DNA of 64,000 bases. It comes from Bidens hawaiensis (taxonomy: Eukaryota; Streptophyta; Magnoliopsida; Asterales; Asteraceae). Numbering within the stretch: position 1 is the first letter of the stretch; each line of letters opens with the position of its first letter. This document shows positions 24,425 to 35,081 of this stretch, piece after piece. Below the pieces are notes generated by a model. That model made no database searches and was not told the DNA's origin. It saw only the letters and a program-made list of their open reading frames with translations. Where the stretch lies: NCBI GenBank assembly GCA_021521415.1, contig JAIQDT010000001.1, forward strand, positions 2,108,001-2,172,000. Direction: 5' to 3'. The position numbers were made by a program, and so were the translations under genes.

Positions 24425-25335
24425 TATTTAACCAATGAGCAATTTAACCAATGAGGAAGTAAATAATGTTGTCCGTAAGGTCGATGTCAGATGAACTGAA
24501 TGATGGCTAACACGACGGGCGTATGATCATACTAGTCTGTGAATATGTTAGACATCTCTGACATGTATTCAAGTAAATTATATGAGCATATAACACGATA
24601 GGTATAAATTTTTAAACACACTAGACTAACAGTTGCAAGTTTGAGTATTAAATAATAATAAATATTTACGAACGCATATGTCCCCAAAACGGTTAAAAAT
24701 AAGTAAAAGAAGGGGAGTGAGATACTCACCTGATTAGAGGAAAGAAAATAAAATGATGACGATGAGAGAACAGTAAACCCTTCGGGATATACCGACAAGT
24801 ATTCCTAGTTAAATAATATTAATATAAATTAATTAATAATGAGACAACATGTATAATGATTTAGGATTTCGATGTGATTTAATTTATGACGGGTTACTAG
24901 TCGAACGATTGATTTCTATAATAATTAATATTACGAAGATTAATATTATTGCTTATTATTTAAAAGAAACATTATTTTTTATTATTTATAGCATCATCTT
25001 TGCTTACACTTGATGTGATAAATATATAATCAAATTTAATAATTAATAATTTATATAACTAATTCTAATATAAAATATACTTATAATTACTAGAATAAAT
25101 AAAATATAATTACATAAATATTTAAATGAATAATTATAATATGTAATAATTCACATAATAATATTTAATAAAAGTTTTTTTATCATGAAGCTTTAACAAA
25201 ATTTAATGGTAAAAAAATATAGTTAGTTCGTTTAACACGTTTAATACATTTTATTATATTTTTATTTAAAAAGAATAATACACACACATATATATAGATA
25301 TATAATATATATATATATAAATATAAGAATAAAAG
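23540..25335 (-). repeat. 0.9-kb tandem duplication in the solo LTR
   Basis: Copy 1 (about 23,540-24,422) and copy 2 (about 24,428-25,335) run in parallel from TTTAACCAATGAG and GTAAATAATGTTGTC, through GGGCGTATGATCATACTAG and AGTGAGATACTCACCTGATT, to a TA microsatellite. Copy 1 ends in a long (AT)n run (about 24,388-24,422). The start of a similar tail is seen again at about 38,000-38,120 beyond the inserted gypsy element. Confidence 0.85.
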
Positions 25336-25415
25336 TTTGTAAAAAGGTTCTACGTCAAGAATCCTCAACAATAGTGTCGGGTTTTAATAAATTAATATTT
25401 ATTATTAATGTAACT

Positions 25416-27021
25416 TGTAAGACCCCGTTACCGGTGCCTCACATTCGGAAGTTGGATTTACTCATCAAAATAGTTCCAATCATCAGAGTTAATAAAACGT
25501 TCGCGGAATATTAAAACATTCATAAAACATTACACATTAATCCATAACTTGTTTTAAACAAACATCTTGTCTTTCAAAAACAAAGAACTTAAACATAAAT
25601 CGTCCGGGTCTTCAGATGCCAGCCTCTTATTCATTTGTCACGTGTTCCCCTTAAGCGAGCTGATTCATCATACTCACATGAATGCATACTAAAAGTCAAC
25701 TACGCTGAGTGAGTTCTAGTTAATCATACAATAAAAAACAGATTCATACATACTTTCGTTCATACTTTTTTAACTGACCTGGATTATGTTACGCTCCCCG
25801 TTAATCGTTATTCCCTTTTTTAACTGAGCCCGCTAACTGTTAAATATATATTGTTAATTAACCATATAATTAATTAAGTTGGTATCTTAGTTAACCAACG
25901 TATTTTATCTAGGTTGGGCTTGTTTGTTTAGTTCATGATGATGAGCTAGTTTAATTTTAACTTAGGATACGGGCATAGCATTTTTGTGGACTTAGTTAAG
26001 TCAGGCCCAACTGTCAATTATCTGGGCCCAATAGCCCACTAAGGTATCTGGCCCAACTAAGTTCAGGTCCAAAGCCCAACAGAATCTTTTTGGCCGAGAA
26101 CTCAAGGCAGAGAACCATGATGACCTAGAACCCATGTTTGACTGAGATCCCCTATTTGACCGAGATACCCTATTTTACTGAGATCCCAGGTTTGACCGAG
26201 AACTCAGGTCACCGAGAACTCGTATTGACCGAGAACACGTGTTTGACCGAGAACATTGACCGAGAACTCAGGTCTGAAGCAATCTGTCCATATATTTCTT
26301 ATCTTTTATTCCTTTCTTGGCTCAGGTCACGATTAACAGTCCATATCAAAAATTTTAACCACCTTTTTCCAGTCTCCTTAACCGCTTTACACCCCATGGT
26401 ATTACATCATCAAGATCTAACCCATTTTAGGCATAAAGCTTAAACCTTTATCAACCGCAAACCCGTTTTAGCTAGGTCCTTAACTAACAAGTTGATTAAG
26501 TCCATTTTTAACATCAAGTTTGCTACTTTATGGTTCGTTTACACCGATCTACTCTAGGTTTAAGTTTCATGGCTAAGCGTACATAAAAGCATAAACTTTA
26601 AGATAAAGAACGCACCTTTAACGTTTGTTAGGTCACGGTTCGGCTAGGTTATGAACAATAGTCTTGAACCTTGTTTAAATATCCAAGATCTATCAATAGG
26701 TATCTTGATTTGGGTCTTGGATTCTTTCCCTAGCTTGCATCCGTAAGGGTGTGTTTAAGTGTGTGTGTTTTGAGTGTGTAGAGAATAAGATGGATAAGAT
26801 GGATGGAAATGGAATGGATTAAGGTTTAAGGGGTATTTATACTCCCTTAAGCCCATGGACCTAAAGCCCATATTTCATTTATGGTCCATAATTAATTCTA
26901 TCTAATTAGCCTTCTTTTCTTTCCCTCATTATTATATTATTTATTTACTAACTCGAGTAAACTTTTCCATTTAAATAAATAATTTATTAAATGTTTTTAT
27001 TTGAAAATTTGGGATGTTACA
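25416..27021 (-). repeat. 3' LTR of Tekay-like element 1
   Basis: On the plus strand it runs from TGTAAGACCCCG to GGGATGTTACA. It contains 18-bp repeats of the type GACCGAGAACCCATGTTT (about 26,130-26,280) and matches 36,013-37,997 apart from the large gap. Confidence 0.9.
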
Positions 27022-27042
27022 AGTCTTTCCTCCTTAAAGAGG
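27022..27042 (-). promoter_or_regulatory. Polypurine tract of Tekay-like element 1
   Basis: Minus-strand reading gives TTAAGGAGGAAAGACT just before the 3' LTR start TGTAACATCCC. It is preceded by a TTTCGGGGACGAAACCTC block typical of Tekay-like elements. Confidence 0.8.
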
Positions 27043-27750
27043 TTTCGTCCCCGAAAGCTAACTATTACTAAACAAGGCAGGATAAAGCTTGTGCATCTCT
27101 TCCTCGACTTCCCATGTAGCATATGATCCCTTGCGGTTCTTCCACATCACTTTCACTAAGGGTATAACCTTATGACGAAGATGCTTCTCCTTGCGGTTAA
27201 CTATCTCGATCGGTTGCTTAATATAGTTTAACCGTGCATCAACTTCAATGTCCATCAATGGCAAGTGCGACGTGTTATCAGCCAGACATTTTCTCAGATG
27301 AGAAACATGGAAGGTTGAATGAATGTCCATCAATGTCCATCAATGGCACACCATGCTTAGATACAACCTATTTTATGAACAAGCTTGCTAACGTTTCTGA
27401 CAAGATAGCCTCTCAGATAGGCAGAAAGTGAGCACTCTTGGTCAAATGGTCCACAATCACCCAAATGGTATCATGATGCTTAGCTGTATGAGGTAGCTTA
27501 GTTATGAAATCCATAGTGATGTGTTCTCATTTCCATTCTGGTATCTCCAAAGGTTGCATCTTCCCATAAGGCTTCTGGTGCTCTGCCTTTACTTGTAAAC
27601 AAGTTAAGCACTTGCTGACATAATCTACTACATCGTTCTTCATCCTTGGCCACCAGTAGTCTCTTTTCAAATCTTGGTACATTTTCGTAGTTCCTGGATG
27701 AATTGAATACCTTGACTTATGAGCTTCCTCTAAGATTCAACCTCTAAGAT
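27043..27750 (-). pseudogene. Integrase C-terminus and chromodomain-like tail
   Basis: The 91-aa piece at 27,058-27,333 reads FHVSHLRKCLADN, then EIVNRKEKHLRHKVIPLVKV and KGSYATWEVEEEM: the linker and group of aromatic residues that close Tekay-type integrases with a chromodomain, thought to guide integration to chromatin. Upstream (27,400-27,750), integrase core and zinc-binding remnants are visible only in pieces. No complete integrase remains. Confidence 0.8.
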
Positions 27751-28715
27751 CTCCATGGCGTGGGATCAACATACGGTCGAACCTAGTCTTAACACCATGC
27801 GTCTTTTCTATCAAGACATCTTGCTGACCAAAAATCCTTCTTTCTTTATTAGCCCTTCATTTATTAGCACTTCTGACTGCACTTTGATGATTTCTTCAAA
27901 TATGCTTGAGTTCATAATCAACTGGTATGACTTCATTGTTGCAAGGACTTCCTAATTATTACGGCTTAGCTCGTCGGCGACCACATTAGCTTTACCAAGG
28001 TAGTACTTAATATCGCAGTCTTAATCCTTTATTAATTCTAACCACCTTCTCTGCCTCATGTTCAATTCTTTCTGTTCGAAGAAGTACTTTAAACTTTTAT
28101 GATTTGTGTAAATGGTACACTTAGTACCATACAGATAATGCCTTCATATCTTGAGAGCATGCACTATTTCTGCTAGCTCTAAATCATGTGTCGGATAAGT
28201 ACTCTCATGGATTTTCAACTGTCTAGATTCGTAAGTTATTACTTTACCTCGTTGCATCAACATGCAACCTAACCCGCGATACAAGGCATCAGTACAAACA
28301 ACCAAATCCTCGTCACCATCGGGTAAAGCAAGGATTGGAGCTTGCGTAAGTCTCTTCTTTATTTCCTCAAAAGCTTCTTCTTGGAACTTTCCCCAACTGA
28401 ATACTACCGACTTTCGGGTCATACCGGTGCGGCTATCATGGAGAAACCTTCGATGAATTTTCTATAGTAGCCAGCTAACCCTAAGAAGCTTCGTATATCA
28501 GTCGACAACTGTGGAGTCTTCCAATTCGTTATCGCTTCAATCTTAGCTGGGTCCACGGTAATCCCTTCAGGATTTATCACGTGACCTAGAAATTGCACTT
28601 CTCTTAACCAGAACGCGCATTTCGAAAACTTAGCGTACAACTTCTCTTTCTTCAGAGTCTCCAATACCTCTCTCAAATGCTCAAAATGATCAGACTCGCT
28701 CCTTGAATAGATCAA
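27751..28715 (-). pseudogene. RNase H and RT thumb remnants of Tekay-like element 1
   Basis: The 92-aa piece (28,144-28,422) is the start of RNase [20 protein letters not shown], then [20 protein letters not shown]. The 98-aa piece (28,419-28,715) holds the RT end: [19 protein letters not shown] and [15 protein letters not shown]. Pieces overlap in different frames, so a frameshift lies near 28,420. The remaining RNase H and the link to integrase (27,751-28,143) are recognisable but broken (for example FTNHK- and [14 protein letters not shown] positions). Confidence 0.8.
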
Positions 28716-29136
28716 TATGTCATTAATAAAGACGTTTACCGATATCCAACATTGGTCGACACACCCTCTTTATCATGTCCATAAATGCCGCGGGAGCATT
28801 CGTTAGACCGAATGACATCACGAGGAAGTCGTAGTGTCCATACCGCGTTCGAAATGTTGTCATAGGGATGTCTGCCTCTTTCACCATTTGTTGATGATAG
28901 CCTGATCTGAGATCTCTCTGTGAGAACCATCTTGAACCTTGTAGTTGGTCACACATATCATCAATCCTTGGCAAAGGATATCTATTCTTTACCGTAATTT
29001 TGTTCATCTCTCGGTAATCTATGCAAATTCTCATGCTTCCATCATTCTTCTTCACAAACAACACCGGCGTGCCCCACGGGGAAACACTCGGCGTTATAAA
29101 ACCTTTGTCGAGGAGATCCTGCAGTTCGGACCTCAA
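28716..29136 (-). pseudogene. Reverse transcriptase core of Tekay-like element 1
   Basis: The piece reads [40 protein letters not shown] and [15 protein letters not shown], the standard RT palm of Ty3/gypsy elements. A frameshift follows at about 28,730. Across it the catalytic box reads [10 protein letters not shown], whereas the family has FIDDILIYS: one catalytic Asp is replaced by Asn. Enzyme activity from this copy is very unlikely. Confidence 0.9.
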
Positions 29137-29790
29137 TTCCTTCTTCTCAGACGGCGCTAGACGGTAAGGTGCTTTCGCTTCGGGTTGGGCTCATTGTACG
29201 AAGTCTATCTGAAATTCTATCTCTTGCTCCTGTGGCAACCCCGGAAGATCCTCAAGGAATACTTCTGGGTAGTCGCGCACGATAGGTTCATGTTTCATTT
29301 CTTTCGTCTCGGCCGTAGCCTTAACAACATACACCAGGTAGGCACTGCACCCTCACCTTAACAATCACTCGGCTTTTATCATCTAAATGACATTAAGCCC
29401 AGAACTTTCCTTTTCACCATATACCGTCACCACACTACCATCCAAGGACTTTAACCTTATTATCCTACTCTTACACACAATCTAAGCTTCATACTCAGAT
29501 AACCAATCCATTCCCAAAACCGCATCGAACCCTCCTAAGGTCATAACATACAAAGTGACAAGGAACTCATGTCCCTCTAACTCTATCTTACAGTCCTTAA
29601 CCATTTTCATTATTTTAGCCGAACTGTCACTGGCGTTTTCTACTATAAAAGTTTAAGACCCTTGGCAACATTTCATTTTAGCTAAGTTACTAAATGGCGT
29701 GGCTACGAAACTTTTGTTCACACCTGAATCAAATATACTGAAGCGGAAATATGTTTACTAGAAACATATCTCTGACAACATCTGGAATCT
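29137..29790 (-). pseudogene. Protease region of Tekay-like element 1
   Basis: In minus-strand reading, GFDAVLGMDWLSEYEA (about 29,485-29,535) marks the end of the retropepsin-like domain, and the segment leading into RT (about 29,137-29,260) follows. Stops interrupt the frame. The position between gag zinc knuckles and RT agrees with the gypsy order gag-PR-RT. Confidence 0.7.
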
Positions 29791-30580
29791 GCTTGGCTTG
29801 TTCTTGGGTCAGCGTGTAAGCTCTGGTCTATGGCCTCGTTGGTTCAGCATCCTTCTTTCAGCTTCCCCCGACCCCACCATCGGTGCACTCTCTAGCAAAG
29901 TGACCTGTCTTAGCACACTTGTAACATGCGGGCTTAGCACTACACTCATGAGCATAACGAATGCCTTTCCACACTTATAGAAGACATTAGATCCAACTCT
30001 ACACTCCCCAGAATGTATCTTCCTGCACTTATGACACGTATCGGAACCAATACCCCACCTACACTCTCCACTGTGCATCTTACCACAAGTCTTACACGAC
30101 TTCCTCTCCCACACCTTCTATTTCTTGTCCTAGGAGTTCCACAACTGAGTACCGGGCCATTTAACAGGAGCGACCCACTTCTTATCCTTCTTCTCTTTCC
30201 CCCACAACAACATCATCCCCATCCAGGTCCTTATAAACCATCTCCGTGAGTTCGACAGCAGAGTCAAAAGTATCAGGTATATTCGCCCTGACTAATGTGA
30301 ACTTTCTATGGCAATCCCCTCACATAGCACTTGATTCTTTTAGCCTCAGTGTTAACCATATCGGGTACCAACCTAGACATTCGGTTGAACTCGGTGGTAT
30401 ACTCACGATGTGTCATCGTTCCAGCTTTCAAGTTCAGGAACTTCATCTCCACCCTTTCAACCTTGGCGTCAACACAGAATCTCTACATAACCAGTTCTTT
30501 CAGATCCTCCCACTTCATAGCCTTGATATCCTCTTGACTCTTCCTCTACTCAATCGATTCCCACCAATACATCGCCTCAT
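29791..30580 (-). pseudogene. Gag C-terminal half with repeated zinc knuckles
   Basis: Gag resumes at 30,580 (minus strand) with EAMYWWESIE after the inserted element. The 101-aa piece at 29,809-30,114 has CKTCGKMHSGEC, then a second copy CHKCRKIHSGEC and a third partial YKCGKAF. The nucleic-acid-binding motif is thus duplicated. Stops (for example after WWESIE) break the frame. Confidence 0.8.
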
Positions 30581-30970
30581 TGTTGGTGCATGAATGTCAG
30601 TAGTTCATAGTCTAGTGTCTGTAATCGAGTCTGTAATGTTATTTATGTTTTTGTTATAAGCGAAGTTGTTCACAAGTTCGCCTAGGCGAACTTGTTGAAC
30701 GAGCGAAGTTATGGACAACTTCGCCTGAACATATCAGGCGAAGTTGTCGTGTATTTAAGTCCTAGGTTACGGCTTCATTTGTGTTGGTTAGTCAGTGAAT
30801 CAGTTGTTCGTGTAGTTGAACATGTGTTCTGTAACAGTGATATTTACATCACGTGTGTTCGGTTATTAATATATAACGTGTTTCGGTTATTCGTGTGTTT
30901 GTGTTCTATACTCGTAACGATCTACGCAGGGATTCCGCACCTGAGTAGACCGCGATATCTCGTGCGATCC
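30581..30970 (+). repeat. 5' LTR of gag-only element 2 (3' end missing)
   Basis: TGTTGGTGCATG... matches the 3' LTR base for base up to GTGCGATCC, with one visible difference. The last 16 bases of the 3' LTR (GTCCAGGGAACCTACA) are absent, and AACTTCGCCTG follows instead. No PBS is seen at the join, so a small deletion removed the LTR end and PBS. A perfect 22-bp palindrome (30,673-30,694, half-site CAAGTTCGCCT) and a perfect 15-bp stem with 5-nt loop (30,714-30,728 with 30,734-30,748) lie inside. Confidence 0.9.
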
Positions 30971-31698
30971 AACTTCGCCTGTATAACAGATCCCCTATAT
31001 AAAGAATACTTAGAGTCAATTTGTTCATTATTCAGCGAACTTGTACCCACCGTCTTTCTCAGCGAACTTGTTATTACAGATCCATACTTATTAACTTGTT
31101 CTTCGATTTCAAACCGATCTAAAGGTTGTTTGGGTTCTTTTATCTGATGTTATATGTTCATTGATGTTAATCTAAGGTTGTTTCGACAACCGGTTAATAA
31201 CCTCGAACAACCGATCTTTAAACCCGAGTTCAAAACTTACTTTCACGTGGTCATGTATAAACTGATCGTCAACCTATCCTTAAAAGCTTGAGTTTAATAG
31301 TCCTAAATCGTCAAAATACCCAGAAAACCTCAAACCTTCATGTTTGAATCAATCTTACTGTCGCCGTTTCAGATTCAGGCGAAGTTAAGGTTTAGGCGAA
31401 GTTATCCGTAACTTCGCCTGAAGCTTAAATTCGACTGAGGTGAAGTTATCCGTAACTTCGCCTGAAACTTAACTTCGCCTGAGGCGATGTTGTGGTGAGG
31501 CGAAGTTATCATTAACTTCGCCTAGACCTTTTTAAGTTAATAATTATTAGACTAAGTTAAAGCTGAAGCGAAGTTGTTCCCAACTTCGCCCCAACTTTAA
31601 CTTCGCCTATACAGTCCTTATCACAACTTCGCTCATGGTAATAAGCGAACTTGTGTTATGCTTTAATGTTTATCTTACTTGGTTCATTTGTTGCAGAT
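30971..31698 (+). other. Leader with array of GGCGAAGTT/AACTTCGCC hairpins
   Basis: Four tight stem-loops with exactly 4-nt loops are present. They are 31,394-31,404 with 31,409-31,419 (11 bp, loop TCCG), 31,438-31,448 with 31,453-31,463 (one wobble, loop TCCG), 31,498-31,508 with 31,513-31,523 (11 bp, loop TCAT), and 31,568-31,576 with 31,581-31,589 (9 bp, loop TTCC). Further single motif copies lie between them. The array sits where retroelements carry packaging and dimerisation signals; that role is inference. Confidence 0.8.
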
Positions 31699-34611
31699 AT
31701 GGCTGCAGTAGCAGGTGCTGGAGGTGCTGGAGGCGATGACGGTGATAACCAGCGACAATTTTTCCCGGGTCACAATATGTACATTACCTTAGACCCGGAA
31801 GCGAGCGGCGTTGAGGACTACCGTGAGATCATTTCTTTCCTCATTCGCTCGAGGATATTTCACGCGATCACGACGACTCTGCCAATATCCTTACCAAATA
31901 TCGAGGATTTCTGGCAGACGGTGGAGTACGATTGTCGTGTTGAGCCCCCGGTTATGCGAGCAACCGTCAACAACCAACAAGTTCAGTTCTCATCTGAACA
32001 AATACGGGTGGCGTTACGGTTTGGAGAGGAGACTCGGGACGACCCGACTGACTTTGTGGCTCCGTTTCGTGATGGAGCATTCTTACGGATGGGATATTCT
32101 GGTCCCTTGAGCGATACCCAGAGACGGAAGGGGTTCTTGCTCGATCAGTGGCGCTTCCTCATGCACGTGATGATCGTGTGTATGTCTGGGAGGAAGGCGG
32201 GTACTGACGGAATGGGTGCGACCATGCAGTCAGCAATGACTGCTCTGACTTATAACAAACGTTATAGTTTTAGTCAGATGGTCTTTTATGAGATCGACAG
32301 GCAGAGGAGGGCCATAGCTCGTGAGCGGTTCATAATGTATCCAAGATTCATCCAGATGATCTTGAACCATGTGGCTCCAAATTTGCCTCAACGACGCCCG
32401 ATAAGATACGTGGAGAGTGTGAGCAAGCGTATCTTTGCTCAATGTCGCACATCCAGTGCGAGGAGCAAGCCTGAATTGCGTCCAAGGCATACTCCACTTT
32501 TTGGGTTCTTAATAAACCCGGGGTATGTTCCTGCTGCTGGGGACGAGTTCAGAGATCCTCAACCACGACAGGCGGGAGCACCTCAGGCTGTACCTGCTGC
32601 GCCTGTTGTGTCGGCTGAAGAGGATGTTGACCTTGATGCTGCATTTGGCGGCCAAGGGTTCTTCGACATGGATCGTTTTGATTCACAAGAAGAAGTGCAG
32701 GTCTATGCTGCACAGGTTCCGGAAGTGAGTGTAACTAGAGCAGCTACGACGGTGGCTGACTCAGATCTTGACGATGTGATGGATGAAGCGAGGAGGATGT
32801 TGGTGACTCGTGAGAGGACGTTGGGGAAGAGGAAGAGGACAGTTGATGATACTGAGTCTGAAGAAGAAGAAGCGGATATACACAAGTTGATCAGACGTTC
32901 ACGACGTGAAAGGACAGGTGCTGGTATGGGAGCTGGAGAGACTTCATGAGTCATACGTTTTGCTCCATCCGCACTGTCAGGTATGTCAATTGTTCCTACT
33001 TCTGTACAGGTTACAAGCGCCGCAGATGTTCCTGTGGTGGCTACATCAGCTGTTGGCATCCCATCCATCACACTACAGACGACGACTCCGGAGATTGTGT
33101 CGTTACCACCTCCAACGCTTATTCCTTCAGAGGTGGTGGCACAATTTGTAGAGTCGACTGTCGTCGCAACTGCAGGGTTGTCGGTCACGATACCACCTGC
33201 GGTTACGTCCACAACTGCTTCTGAAGTCCCAGTTGCATTCGAAATCCCTGCTGAGTATACTCCAGATACATCTAATATGAGATTTGATTTCGATGCAACC
33301 ATCTCAGACTCGGAGAGAATAGCTGCACTTGAGCGAGTCGTGGCAGAGCAATCAAGGATCAACTTTATCCAGACCCAGGCTATTCAACGCCTTGTAGCAG
33401 AAAATCAACTACAGTCGTCCCTCCTGGTTGAGCATGGGAGGATTATAGATGCTATGAAGGCGTTCTTGGCATCTCAGGGGGAGACAGGCTGTAGAGGCGA
33501 CGAGTTAAGGACTAAGAAGAGAAACGACAGAGACGATGATCCCAATGCACCGAAAGGTGCAGGTGGTGAGTTGCCAAGAACTTCTCAAGCTCTTGGGACT
33601 TCCACAGCTCAGGGGGAGTCTGCAGGTGCAGTTGGTGGTGATGAGGTGGTGATGGTTGATGATGAAGATGATGTGATTGATGCGTTGAGAGAGTTAGATG
33701 ATGATATGCTAGAGGATGATGTGTTTGATGATGATGTGATGCCGTGTGAGGAGATTGAGAAGATTGGCGCACAGATTGTGATTGAAGATGGGATAGAAGA
33801 GGGGGAGATAGTAGAAGAAGATGTTGAACACGAGATCCCAGATGTTGAGAAAGCCGACATGGGTACTGAGATGGATGAGACTGAGTGGGAGGAGCAGCCT
33901 AGGTGGAAGGAAGGCTGTGCTCATTGGTTTATTAAGACCAAGAAGCCTGTTGTTCCAACCATGTTCAAGAAGAGTTATAACATCAAAGGCTATGCTGAGT
34001 CGAAGAAGGGAATTATCTGTTGGATATATGATGAACAGATAAAGTTGTTTGTGGTGAAGCGTTATGATGGTATTCAATACTTCAAAAGAACCTTGAGATC
34101 TCTCAATACGTTGCCGGAATGTGAGGTGAAAGATTTGGCTAGGTTGGGCCTGATAAATAGAAGTGACGACAACATGGCAAGAGTGATTGGGAAGATCGTG
34201 TGGAAAGAAAGCATAAAAGAGAAGAAGTTTGAATTATTAAAGCCACAGAAGGGAAAGCTCGTGGAGGATACAGAAAGGGGAATGAGAGCAGATGGCAAGC
34301 CATGGATGGTGATGAAGTACAAACCAATCCGATGCATCAAGGAGGTTCCAATGAAGACTATGCCTCAAGATGTGTTGAAGAATCTAAAATGGTGGTATGT
34401 TGATTGCCAGACTGCTGAAGCCGTGATGGAAGACGAAGACGAACAAGAAGTGCTGAGGGTGTATGATCCGATGCATCTTGTTAACTTATCGAAAGCTGAT
34501 TTGCAAGTGTTGAATGAAAAGAAGATATTCTATATTCCTGCTTGGAAGGACGAAGCAAGGAAATATCAGCGAGTAGTCACGGTATGTGTTAGAGAAGGAG
34601 TGCATGCGTGA
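31699..34611 (+). CDS. Gag-like polyprotein of element 2, one in-frame TGA
   Basis: The frame from ATG 31,699 runs to TGA 32,947-32,949, and the same frame continues to TGA at 34,609-34,611: 416 plus 553 sense codons, 970 codons in all counting the internal stop. The first half is capsid-like and mostly helical (FLIRSRIFHAITTTLP, IRVALRFGEE, WRFLMHVMIVCMSGRKAG, MYPRFIQMILNHVAPNLP) and ends in a Glu-rich basic tail (GKRKRTVDDTESEEEEAD). The second half has a Thr/Val/Pro-rich stretch, a coiled-coil-like region (about 33,300-33,480), DDDPNAPKGAGGE, a very acidic linker (33,640-33,900) and a C-terminal domain (WKEGCAHWFIKTKKP to VVTVCVREGVHA). The same domain order is found in element 1. No zinc knuckle, protease or RT is seen. 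The stop is probably a CGA to TGA mutation; readthrough is possible. A structural protein acting in particles is inferred. Confidence 0.75.
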
Positions 34612-34660
34612 AGATACAGGATTACAAGACAAGAGCTTTAAGATCAAGATATGAAGCTAC

Positions 34661-34675
34661 TGCCAAGGGGGAGTC
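34661..34675 (+). promoter_or_regulatory. Polypurine tract of gag-only element 2
   Basis: CTGCCAAGGGGGAGTC ends directly before the 3' LTR start TGTTGGTGC. It has the same placement and the same GGGGAnnnC-like ending as in element 1. Confidence 0.8.
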
Positions 34676-35081
34676 TGTTGGTGCATGAATGTCAGTAGTT
34701 CATAGTCTAGTGTCTGTAATCGAGTCTGTAATGTTATTTATGTTTTTGTTATAAGCGAAGTTGTTCACAAGTTCGCCTAGGCGAACTTGTTGAACGAGCG
34801 AAGTTATGGACAACTTCGCCTGAACATATCAGGCGAAGTTGTCGTGTATTTAAGTCCTAGGTTACGGCTTCATTTGTGTTGGTTAGTCAGTGAATCAGTT
34901 GTTCGTGTAGTTGAACGTGTGTTCTGTAACAGTGATATTTACATCACGTGTGTTCGGTTATTAATATATAACGTGTTTCGGTTATTCGTGTGTTTGTGTT
35001 CTATACTCGTAACGATCTACGCAGGGATTCCGCACCTGAGTAGACCGCGATATCTCGTGCGATCCGTCCAGGGAACCTACA
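34676..35081 (+). repeat. 3' LTR of gag-only element 2, complete
   Basis: This LTR is 406 bp, TGTTGGTGC...GGAACCTACA. Its end is fixed by the CTCAT duplication at 35,082. It contains the palindrome at 34,768-34,789 and the 15-bp stem at 34,809-34,843, as in the 5' LTR. The open frame across it is accidental. Confidence 0.95.

Larger units (their letters stand above)
30581..35081 (+). mobile_element. Gag-only LTR element 2 (TR-GAG type), young
   Basis: It is flanked by CTCAT at 30,576-30,580 and 35,082-35,086; removing the element plus one CTCAT restores the gag reading GDEAMYWW of the host gypsy element. LTRs are 30,581-30,970 and 34,676-35,081. Inside are a hairpin-rich leader, one long Gag-like frame with a single stop, and a PPT. 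There is no enzyme domain, so it must be moved by a helper. I saw only one difference (A/G, at about 30,827 against 34,918) in the shared part of the LTRs, which suggests recent insertion. Confidence 0.9.

Noticed and set aside
32947..32949. Selenocysteine or programmed stop-codon readthrough
   Set aside because: There is no selenocysteine machinery in land plants and no known readthrough context after the stop; a CGA to TGA mutation is simpler. Kept only as an alternative.
32703..33362. 219-aa open frame on the minus strand
   Set aside because: It lies opposite the Gag-like frame of element 2; its Ser/Val/Thr-rich composition is the mirror of that protein's codons and it has no domain.
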